Below, piece by piece: positions 31,337 to 39,200 of a DNA stretch of 42,880 nt (the first letter of the stretch is position 1; every line of letters starts with the position of its first letter). The notes beneath the pieces were generated by a model. That model searched no databases. It was not told where the DNA came from and worked only from the letters and a program-made list of their open reading frames with translations. The stretch is from contig MHBW01000011.1 of the NCBI GenBank assembly GCA_001816385.1, positions 1-42,880 on the forward strand, in the 5' to 3' direction. Source of the stretch: Candidatus Blackburnbacteria bacterium RIFCSPHIGHO2_01_FULL_43_15b (GTDB lineage: Bacteria > Patescibacteriota > Microgenomatia > UBA8517 > UBA10165). The translations under genes were made by a program, and so were the position numbers.

Positions 31337-32764
31337 ATGAATAAACAGTCACAAAAATCAAAAGAGGTTGGACTGGTAATGTCTGTTAGGGATTACATGG
31401 TTACTCTTAACGGCCTGCCTGAAATTTCTATAAACGAAATTATCAAAAACAAGTCCACAGGCGCACATGCCTGGATCAGCAAACTAGACGGAGAAGTGGT
31501 CGAAGCCTTCCTGTTTGATCAAAACACACCCGCCTACCCGGGAGACGTTTTTTTCAGGACAGGCGAACCGCTTTCCGTGCCCGCTTCAGAAGGCCTTTTG
31601 GGCCGTATTATCTCGCCTTTAGGTCTCCCGCTAGATGGCAAATCTGCGGCGCACTCGCCCACTTCCATGCTGCTTGAAAAAAGTCCTCCCAAGATAGATC
31701 AAAGACGCTTAATTACTGATCAGTTGGTTACAGGCTTTGCGGCAGTTGACAGTCTTTTGCCTCTGGGCAAAGGGCAAAGAGAGCTGGTCTTAGGCGATCC
31801 CAGAAGCGGTAAATCAGTCTTTTTGGCCGAGATTTTTGCCAACCAAAAAGATACCGGCGTTATTTGCATCTGGGCAGCCATAGGACAACCAATCGTCCAG
31901 ATAAAAGGCGTTGTTGAGAATTTAAAAAAACTTGGGGCGCTGAAAAATACAATAGTTGTAGCAACTTCTTCCTCAGAACCCGTGCCAGTTATTTTTTTGA
32001 CCCCCCATGCAGCTCTCTCAATTGCCGAGTATTTTCAAGAGCAAGGTCGTGATGTTTTGGTTGTATTAGACGACATGGGGACGCATGCCAAAACTTACAG
32101 GGCAATTTCACTTTTAGCCAGAAGAAAGCCAGGACGCGAAGCCTACCCGGGAGACACTTTCTGGCAGCATGCCCGTCTTTTGGAAAGGGCCGGCAATTTT
32201 ACAAAAGGCTCAATTACCGTCCTGCCGGTTATTGAGGTTGACTTGTCAGAATTTACAACTTTTATTCCCACCAACCTCATGGCCACAACGGACGGACATC
32301 TTCTTTTTCGCGCCGATCTTTCAAACCAGGGACAACGGCCGGCCATTGACATTGCGCGCTCTGTTACCCGTGTTGGCCGCCAAACCCAAACGCATCTGCA
32401 AAACTTGTTATCAGACCGCGTCAAATCAATTTTGGCTCGCTCCAAAGAACTTGCCACATTAAGTCATTTAGCCTCCACTCTCCCCCAGGAAACACAAACA
32501 GCCATTGCCCAATCACAAGCCATAGAAGAGATTTTGCGCCAGGAAGGAACCTGCCTCTCCGAAGAGGTGCAAACAATACTTTTTGGTTTGGTCTTTACAA
32601 ACTTGGGCAAAACAAAAGATGTGAAGTTTTGGGCGACACTTAAAAAAACGCTGCCTGAAAAGGTCAGGAAAGATAAGGCTTTGCAGAAGCTGGCAGGTGA
32701 TGTTTTAAAGTTTGAAACGCTTGAAGATTTAACAAAAGCATTAGAAAAATCAAAGATCAAATAA
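31337..32764 (+). CDS. atpA: ATP synthase F1 subunit alpha
   Basis: 475 aa (usual 500-510). Nucleotide site GDPRSGKS (about residue 157), then PGREAYPGDTFWQHARLLER, the alpha signature. VLPVIEVDLSEFTTFIPTNL, and RSVTRVGRQTQ with the arginine that reaches into the beta catalytic site. The central domains are intact. The N-terminal ~25 residues, which in other alphas touch delta, are shortened, fitting the reduced delta. An upstream TTTGAGGCTAAAAAA (31321-31335) puts GAGG at good spacing from the ATG. Confidence 0.93.
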   Translation: MNKQSQKSKEVGLVMSVRDYMVTLNGLPEISINEIIKNKSTGAHAWISKLDGEVVEAFLFDQNTPAYPGDVFFRTGEPLSVPASEGLLGRIISPLGLPLDGKSAAHSPTSMLLEKSPPKIDQRRLITDQLVTGFAAVDSLLPLGKGQRELVLGDPRSGKSVFLAEIFANQKDTGVICIWAAIGQPIVQIKGVVENLKKLGALKNTIVVATSSSEPVPVIFLTPHAALSIAEYFQEQGRDVLVVLDDMGTHAKTYRAISLLARRKPGREAYPGDTFWQHARLLERAGNFTKGSITVLPVIEVDLSEFTTFIPTNLMATTDGHLLFRADLSNQGQRPAIDIARSVTRVGRQTQTHLQNLLSDRVKSILARSKELATLSHLASTLPQETQTAIAQSQAIEEILRQEGTCLSEEVQTILFGLVFTNLGKTKDVKFWATLKKTLPEKVRKDKALQKLAGDVLKFETLEDLTKALEKSKIK

Positions 32765-32960
32765 TGTCATCCTCACCAGAATGGGAACTCAAGGGATGTC
32801 GTCCTCGTGAAGGCAGGGATCCAAAAACGACTTGTCGTCCCCATGCAAATGGGGATCCAAAAATATCTATGTAGTATAGATTCCCGCCTGCGCGGGAATG
32901 ACAGGTGGGGGCGCGGGAATGACAAGTGGGGGCGCGGGAATGACAAAGGTGGCAGGAATG
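32764..32960. repeat. Multi-unit family A repeat cluster between atpA and atpG
   Basis: Successive hairpins GTCATCCTCACC..., GTCGTCCTCGTGAAGGCAGG, GTCGTCCCCATGCAAATGGG and GATTCCCGCCTGCGCGGGAA, then a tandem array of 21-bp units (GCGCGGGAATGACAAGTGGG phase) at about 32898-32945. Most of it is repeated between atpG and atpD. Confidence 0.8.
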
Positions 32961-33027
32961 GCAGATGTTTAAACGTTTAAATGTTTGAAAATTCATTAAA
33001 AATTGTAAATTGTAAATTCTTTAAGGT

Positions 33028-33912
33028 ATGTCTTCAATTCAATCTTTAACCGCTGATATTGAGTTTGCGCAAAATTTAGGGCACGTTGCCCAATCTTATT
33101 CGTCTTTGGCTGCTTCAAAATTGGCCAAAATCAGAACCAAAATTGAAGGCACCAGAACTTTCTTCAGCGAAGTTGCCGCCCTTTACCACGCAATTCGTGA
33201 AGTGGGTGCTAGAAAATATAAAATAGAGCCCGAAAAGAACAGCAAAACAGCTTCAGTTTTACTCACTTCCAACCAACGTTTTTATGGCTCAACCAACACC
33301 TCTGTCACCGAGCTTTTTTTATCCTCAACCACCCCTCGTGACGACTTGCTCGTCATTGGCCATGTGGGTAACGAGCTAATTGCCAAACCGCACAAATCTT
33401 TTGTTTTTCAAAAAGATATTCCCACAAGCCAAGAGCTGTCAACCCTTGCGGAATCGCTGGCAGGCTACGCCCGCATTTTGGTCTTCTACCCGCTGACTAA
33501 AAGTATTTTGGAAGTGGTGCCACAGGTCAAAGACGTTACCGAAAGTCTGGATGCTGAGCGCAGTCGAAGCATGGTTGATGTGACGGCAAGTATAGATTCC
33601 CACCCCGCTGAAAGCGAGGCTCGCCCTTGGCGGCTTCGCGGGAATGACGCGGCCAACCTTGACTTTCTCTTTGAACCGGAGATAAAAAAAATGATAGAAT
33701 TTTTTAAAGATCAGGCGACAACGCTTTTAGTTGGGCAGGCCTTTTTGGAGGCAGAACTGGCCAGAGAGGCAGCCCGTCTTGTTGCAATGGACACTTCCCA
33801 ACAAAGAGCTAAAGAATATGTGCAAACGCAAACTGCAGCTTTGCGAAACTTAAAAAATATTTATGCCAACAAACACCTTTTGGAAGGGTTTTTGGGGGTG
33901 GTGGAAGACTAA
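33028..33912 (+). CDS. atpG: ATP synthase F1 subunit gamma, with in-frame repeat insert
   Basis: 294 aa. Gamma is the central rotor shaft. The N-terminal helix (MSSIQSLTADIEFAQNLGHV ... ASKLAKIRTKIEGTRTFF) and the C-terminal helix (ARLVAMDTSQQRAKEYVQTQ ... KNIYANKHLLEGFLGVVED) are the two strands of the shaft. The middle is the Rossmann-like globular part (SVLLTSNQRFYGSTNTSVTE). Residues ~176-207 (AERSRSMVDVTASIDSHPAE and onward) are translated repeat at 33552-33649, placed in the globular domain between LDFLFEP and the strand before it. Sequence divergence from textbook gamma is large; identity rests on position and the two helices. Confidence 0.82.
   Translation: MSSIQSLTADIEFAQNLGHVAQSYSSLAASKLAKIRTKIEGTRTFFSEVAALYHAIREVGARKYKIEPEKNSKTASVLLTSNQRFYGSTNTSVTELFLSSTTPRDDLLVIGHVGNELIAKPHKSFVFQKDIPTSQELSTLAESLAGYARILVFYPLTKSILEVVPQVKDVTESLDAERSRSMVDVTASIDSHPAESEARPWRLRGNDAANLDFLFEPEIKKMIEFFKDQATTLLVGQAFLEAELAREAARLVAMDTSQQRAKEYVQTQTAALRNLKNIYANKHLLEGFLGVVED
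33552..33649. repeat. Family E/A mixed repeat inside atpG
   Basis: GATGCTGAGCGCAGTCGAAGC (E-type) then TATAGATTCCCACCCCGCTG ... GGCTTCGCGGGAATGACG (A right arm, itself interrupted by AAAGCGAGGCTCGCCCTTGG). Keeps frame. Confidence 0.7.
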
Positions 33913-33942
33913 TGGTGTCGCGTGTCGTCACAAGTAGCACTG

Positions 33943-34044
33943 TCATCCCCATGCAAATGGGGATCCAAAAATATCTATGTAGTATAGATTCCCGCCTGCG
34001 CGGGAATGACAGGTGGGGGCGCGGGAATGACAAAGGTGGCAGGA
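33943..34044. repeat. Family A repeat between atpG and atpD
   Basis: GTCATCCCCATGCAAATGGG ... GATTCCCGCCTGCGCGGGAA TGACAGGTGGGGGCGCGGG. Near-identical to 32840-32960, including the 3' AAAGGTGGCAGGAATGGCAG, which reaches to the start of atpD. Confidence 0.8.
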
Positions 34045-34065
34045 ATGGCAGAAGAGGTTGACAAT

Positions 34066-35433
34066 ATGTCTCATTTTAAAGGAATTATCAAATCAGTCAC
34101 AGGGCAAACGGTGGTGGTTGTCATTACCTCCTCCACTCTCCCTCAAAGCGGAGAGATCGCGCATGTATCAAAGTCGCCAGAGATTAAACTGGAAGTTTTG
34201 GCAAGGATTGATACAGAAGTAACTTGTTTAATACTGTCTGAATCCAATACTCTCCTTGTGCGCGGCCAAAAAGTGGAAGGAACAGGCAAACCACTTTCTG
34301 TCCCCGTGGGTAAACAAGTTTTGGGTAAAATGCTCAATCTTTTTGGAGAAAGTTCCGAAGGAGAGGACAATTTTGATCTTCTTGCCCCGATTTACGCCCC
34401 AGCCCCATCATTCTCGCTTGCTGTTAACCCCACCGAGATATTAGAAACCGGTATAAAAGTGATTGATTTTGCCATGCCCATACCGCGGGGGGGAAAAGTT
34501 GGCGTTGTTGGCGGGGCGGGCATGGGCAAAACCGTTCTTTTGACAGAAATTATTTTAAACATTATAAACCGACAAGAAGCCTACACTGTTTTTGCCGGCA
34601 TCGGGGAACGCATAAGGGAAGCGCAAGAACTCTACCAGCGCTTAAAAGCCTTGAAAGTTTTGGATAAAAGCAGTCTGGTGATCGGGCAAATGCACGAAAA
34701 TGCGGCTAACCGCTTTAGGATAGCCCAAGCTGCTGCCACTATCGCCGAGCATTTCCGCGATAAAGGCAATGACGTGCTCTTCTTTGCTGACAACATGTTC
34801 CGTTTTGTCCAAGCAGGAAGCGAGGTTTCGCAAATTTTGGGGGAAATTCCCTCAGAACAATTTTACCAGGCATCTTTACAAAACCAGGTGGCAGAAATTG
34901 AAGACCGTCTAGTCTCAACTGAAGACGCCGCCATTACTTCTATCCAAACAGTTTACGTCCCGGCAGATGATTTTTCCGATCCTGCCGTGTCGGCGATTAT
35001 GACCTTTTTGGATACGGTTATTATTTTATCTCGCGGCAACGCACAGCTTGACCTCCATCCCCCCGTCGACCTTTTGCAGTCATCATCTTCTTTTCTTAAA
35101 AGACAAATTTTGGGGGAGCGCCATTTTGAAGTTTACACGCGCTTTAATGGGTTATTATCAAGCTATGTCAGACTTTCCCACATTGCGGCAATTGTCGGCG
35201 AAGAAGAATTGGGAGCTGCCGACAGGCTGACTTTTAAACGGACAAGGAAAGTTATTAATTATTTAACCCAGCCCTTTTTTGCCACAGAATCTCAAACTGG
35301 AAGGAAAGGAACGCATGTTAAAAGAGAAGATGCAGTTACCGACATTGAGGCGATACTCGCCGGAAAATTAGACAATGTGCCGGATGAGAAATTAAAATAC
35401 ATAGGGACGCTTAAAGAAGCGAAGCTGATTTAA
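34066..35433 (+). CDS. atpD: ATP synthase F1 subunit beta (catalytic)
   Basis: 455 aa from ATG 34066 (MSHFKGIIKSVTGQTVVVVI) with GAAGAGG eight bases upstream; earlier ATGs lie in the repeat or add few residues. Catalytic motifs are intact: P-loop GGAGMGKT, GERIRE with the catalytic Glu, GQMHENAANRFR, ADNMFRFVQAGSEVS, and VYVPADDFSDPA. The DELSEED-type loop reads GEEELGAADRLT, changed in its second half. Beta therefore looks able to hydrolyse or make ATP. Confidence 0.94.
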   Translation: MSHFKGIIKSVTGQTVVVVITSSTLPQSGEIAHVSKSPEIKLEVLARIDTEVTCLILSESNTLLVRGQKVEGTGKPLSVPVGKQVLGKMLNLFGESSEGEDNFDLLAPIYAPAPSFSLAVNPTEILETGIKVIDFAMPIPRGGKVGVVGGAGMGKTVLLTEIILNIINRQEAYTVFAGIGERIREAQELYQRLKALKVLDKSSLVIGQMHENAANRFRIAQAAATIAEHFRDKGNDVLFFADNMFRFVQAGSEVSQILGEIPSEQFYQASLQNQVAEIEDRLVSTEDAAITSIQTVYVPADDFSDPAVSAIMTFLDTVIILSRGNAQLDLHPPVDLLQSSSSFLKRQILGERHFEVYTRFNGLLSSYVRLSHIAAIVGEEELGAADRLTFKRTRKVINYLTQPFFATESQTGRKGTHVKREDAVTDIEAILAGKLDNVPDEKLKYIGTLKEAKLI

Positions 35434-35452
35434 TTTAAAATTTGAAATTTTG

Positions 35453-35522
35453 GGTGTCATCCCGCATATAGTGCGGGATCCAATCAATTAATATAGATTC
35501 CGTATCGAGTACGGGATGACAG
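35453..35522. repeat. Family A repeat after atpD
   Basis: GTCATCCCGCATATAGTGCG GGATCC, centre AATATAGATTCC, then GTATCGAGTACGGGATGACA. Complete two-hairpin element. Confidence 0.75.
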
Positions 35523-35531
35523 ATAGGTACG

Positions 35532-35787
35532 TGTCATCCCTGCGTAGGCAGGGATCCAAAAATATACATACATGTACTATACCAAAAAGTATCAGGTTCA
35601 CACACTTGTCTACTACGAGCCTTTCGAGGAGGTTAAAGAGGCAATCTTAAGAGAAAAACAGTTAAAAAAGTGGAAAAGGTCTTGGAAAATAAAGTTAATT
35701 GAGTCAATCAACCATAATTGGGAAGATTTATACGACAAGATTGTTTAAAATATTTATATAGATTCCTGCTTCCGCAGGAATAACAGA
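35532..35787. mobile_element. Family A element with a GIY-YIG gene fragment between its two halves
   Basis: Left half GTCATCCCTGCGTAGGCAGG GATCCAAAAATATACATAC (35532-35570), then the ORF 35572-35748, then the right half TATTTATATAGATTCCTGCT TCCGCAGGAATAACA (35751-35785). The halves are in the same order and orientation as in ordinary A elements, in which they are separated by only ~10-20 bases. It lies between atpD and atpC. Confidence 0.6.
35572..35748 (+). CDS. GIY-YIG endonuclease family protein, N-terminally truncated
   Basis: 58 aa: MYYTKKYQVHTLVYYEPFEE ... then AILREKQLKKWKRSWKIKLI and ESINHNWEDLYDKIV. This is the second half of the short single-domain GIY-YIG nucleases (UPF0213/YhbQ-like): Y-T-K-K-Y-x-V-H-x-L-V-Y-Y-E, the R-E-K-Q-L-K-x-W helix and N-x-x-W-x-D-L-Y. 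The N-terminal GIY...YIG strand pair and catalytic Arg are absent; upstream there is only repeat. The product is probably inactive on its own. It sits within the ATPase operon, inside a family A element. Confidence 0.75.
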   Translation: MYYTKKYQVHTLVYYEPFEEVKEAILREKQLKKWKRSWKIKLIESINHNWEDLYDKIV

Positions 35788-35797
35788 AATTGTTGTC

Positions 35798-36070
35798 ATG
35801 GTTTTTCATTTATTTATATCCTCTCCATTTCAAAAGCTCTACGAGGGGGATGTGGAATATGTTAGTTCCGAGAATTCTTCCGGTAAGTTTGATATTCTCC
35901 CCCACCATGCTAATTTTATTTCGATAATTGAAGATAAGGAAATAATTGCCAAAACAGCAAACGGGAAAGTGGAAACTTTTAAATTTCTCAAAGCGATAAT
36001 GCTTTTTCAGGATAACAGTTTAAAAATCTATACTGACCTCTCTCCCTCGTACTCTGAAAGCATACTGTAA
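35798..36070 (+). CDS. atpC: ATP synthase F1 subunit epsilon, beta-sandwich domain only
   Basis: 90 aa versus about 135. MVFHLFISSPFQKLYEGDVE ... FDILPHHANFISII matches the N-terminal beta-sandwich (S-P-x-x-x-L-Y-x-G-x-V and I-L-P-x-H-A). The C-terminal two-helix domain, the known autoinhibitory part that senses ATP, is absent. The sandwich normally bridges gamma and the c-ring. Confidence 0.85.
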   Translation: MVFHLFISSPFQKLYEGDVEYVSSENSSGKFDILPHHANFISIIEDKEIIAKTANGKVETFKFLKAIMLFQDNSLKIYTDLSPSYSESIL

Positions 36071-36134
36071 TTCCACGGTGTCATCTTCGTATAAATTTCT
36101 TCCCCAATTCTTCCCGTTTATTGCAAAAAGACTA

Positions 36135-36162
36135 TTGACAAATTAAACAGAACCATTAGGAT
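36135..36162 (+). promoter_or_regulatory. Candidate promoter for the giant surface protein
   Basis: TTGACA (36135-36140), 16-base spacer, TAGGAT (36157-36162). About 100 bases before the start codon; a GAGG with AAAAA (36203-36215) and a family A half (36220-36249) lie between. Confidence 0.5.
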
Positions 36163-36219
36163 GGATAAAGACCCTTGTGAAATTTGGAAATTTTCCTAAG
36201 TTTTGAGGCTAAAAAACCG

Positions 36220-36249
36220 TCATTCTCGCGAAGCGGGCAGGAATGACAA
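36220..36249. repeat. Family A half between ribosome-binding motif and start codon
   Basis: GTCATTCTCGCGAAGCGGGC AGGAATGACA. The preceding TTTTGAGGCTAAAAAA matches the ribosome-binding region of atpA, where the ATG follows at once; here the repeat and 12 more bases intervene. Confidence 0.65.
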
Positions 36250-36261
36250 CCGACTGCCCAG

Positions 36262-39200
36262 ATGTCTGCCAAAATATTTGATCTTTTAACCAACCCAATT
36301 GCGCGCCGCCGCCTCCGCAGGGTTTTGCGTTCCCGCGTCCACAGTGTCGTCCTCGCGAAAGCGGGGATCCAAAAATACTTATGTAGTATAGATTCCCGCT
36401 TTCGCGGGAATGACAGGTGGGGGCGCGGGAATGACAGCCCCCTCCCCACACACCGCCTAATCTCCATTCATGACGCGGCAAAATATATTGGTGTCTCACC
36501 AGATACCTTGAGAAACTGGGGAAAAGCAGGAAAGCTTACCCCCTTGAGAACCCAAGGAGGGCAACGCCGCTACCGGCTGCGCGAGTTAAATCAACTGATC
36601 GCCATTAGACAGCCGGTTTTCTACCAACAGGTCAAAGACGGTGTCACCCTGAGCAATCAGAATCACAAATCGAGAATGCCTGCAATAGCACAAACGCCTA
36701 CTAACGTAGTAGCGAAATTCATTTCGCGTTTACCCCGTAGGGCCTGGCGCAGAATAAATTCTGCTATTACAACGAATGCAGGCAGGCCAATAACAACCCT
36801 TGGCGACAAGGCAGCCATTCTTCTCTCTTTAGGTATCGTTGGTGTTATAACCGTTTCAGTCTGGTCTGGGGTTTCTTTGGCAGCTAAACGACACAACAAA
36901 GGTGTCATCCCTGCGCAGGCAGGGATCCAAAAAGATTTTTGGATTCCTGGTCAAGCCAGGAATGACAGGTGGGGGCGCGGGAATGACAATGGAGGCGGGA
37001 ATGACAAGGGTGGTGGTGGGCAGGTTCTTTCTGCTGCTGACCGACTCGGAAGCGTGGGCGGTATCCTCTCCACAAGTGACGAGTCCGGCAACTTGCAACT
37101 TGAAATTACTGTTCCCACCAAAATTGAGGGTGGACTCCAAATCGGAGGAAAAGAAGTTTTGCCGGCCTCCGAAGTCGTCAGTTCTCTTCAGGGTAAGGTT
37201 GGAGCGCTAAAATTGGTTGCCGGAACAGATATATCAATAGATGGCTTAACTATAACAGACACTTCCAAACTGGATACAATCCGCGGGCGAGGAGGCTGTT
37301 CGGCCTGTATTACCAATGCAGACGTTGCTGATGACTTAACCCTTTCGGGAGGTACTATTAACAATACGGCGATCGGCGCCTCAACCGCCTCAACAGGAGC
37401 ATTTACCACCCTGGCTGTTTCCTCCACACTTGCCGTAACCGGCGCAACAACACTTTCTAGCACTCTTACCGTATCGGGTGCTAGCACTCTCTCCTCGACG
37501 CTGGCAGTAACAGGAGCAACAACACTAAACGGCAACGTAACCCTTGGGGACGCAACCTCTGACTCCCTAACCTTTACCGGTCGTGCTGCTTCAAACTTCA
37601 TCCCAACTACTACCGGAACGTATGATTTGGGCTCATCTGATTTGAAATGGAGCAGGCTTTATTTAACCGGTGTGGCCACAATCGGCGGACAATCAACATT
37701 CACCTCTGCGCCAACAGGGACTGGCGTTGGTGACGGAGTCATCTATATAAACCCTGCCTCATCTGACAGCTCCTATACTCTTTTTGGAATTGCTGTAAAT
37801 GGAACAGAGAAGTTGAGAATGGATGCCGATGGCAATATTACGGTTCAAGGAACCGTCATTGGAGCAAGCGGACAAGGAATTGGCTATTGGCAGCGCTCAT
37901 CGACAACTATTTCTCCGGCTACTGCCAATGACATTGTTTCCTATTCATCCAACAATACTACCAATGCTCTTGCTGTTACCGCAACAGGTGCCTCTACCAA
38001 TGCTATTAATTTTACTGCTGATTCTGTTACTACCGGCAATGGACTGTCCCTTTCGGTTGACGGGCTAACTACAGGAAATGGAATATCCCTCACTTCTACT
38101 TCCACAGCCGGAGGAGCATCTGGTGCCTCATACCTCCTCAATCTAGCTCGATCTGGCACAAACTCTAATGCTTCCCACACAGCTTATGGACTTTACTCTG
38201 CTGTCACAGACACCGGAACTACTTCTACCAATATAGCCGGCTACTTCTCGGCCTCCGGTGCCAGCACCAATTACGGATTATTGGTCAATGCAGGGAATGT
38301 CGGCATCGGGACTATCACGCCGTCATCAGTTTTAACAGTCTCCGGAACAATGACCCAATCAGGCGGGGCAACATCAATAAACGATAGCTCAAACTACAAC
38401 ACAACCATAAATACCGGAACATCTACAGGTGCTGTCAGCATCGGCAACTCCAGCGCCGGAGCTATTGCCCTCTCTACAAGCTCCACTTTTGGAGTCACTA
38501 CCACCACCTCAGCCCAAACATACACCAGCGCCAATGTCTCGGGGACTACCACCTCCTCCGGGTTTGTCTTTACTGATAATGCTACTCTCACTGGAACAGC
38601 AGCATATATTGGTTCAACAGGGGTGACTACAGGAACTTTGCTCAATGTTGACACCGGCTCGGCTAATACTTTGACTACAGGCAAACTCTTGAGCTTAACA
38701 TCAGCTGCTACTTCCCTCACATCAGGCTCGCTTCTTTCTTCAAGCTATACCGGAACTGTCGGATCAGGCTGGACAGGAGGATTAAATATTTTTGACTACT
38801 CGCCCTCTTCCGCCCCTTCGACTGCCCCGACAGGCGATATACTGAGGGTGACACTGGGAGCTAATGCCACAAACTTTGCCGGAAACCTTCTTAACCTTAC
38901 TGACAACTCAACCTCTATATTTTCTGTATCCAAAGCTGCTGTAACTGCATCAATACCATTCAATCAAACATCTTCCGGAGACGTTTCTCTAGCTTATGAC
39001 ATGACTTTTATCAACCCGACAGCTTCGTATATTACCTCAGCTGCCCCCCTATACCTCGTTGCCGGAGAAAGCTTTAATTCTTCAGACTTAACTTTGCGCA
39101 CATATAACCTGGGTGAAATTGTTTTAGATTCTGCTGTCACCACAGGCAATGGCGTCAACTTCAATAACGCAACTTTGACTACAGGAGTTGGAGTAAACAT

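Noticed and set aside
34006-34065. Longer start for ATPase beta (MTGGGAGM...)
   Set aside because: These codons are the 3' part of a family A repeat; a ribosome-binding site fits ATG 34066.
36161-36199. 12-codon leader peptide ahead of the giant gene
   Set aside because: Its ATG overlaps the proposed -10 hexamer and it has no ribosome-binding site.
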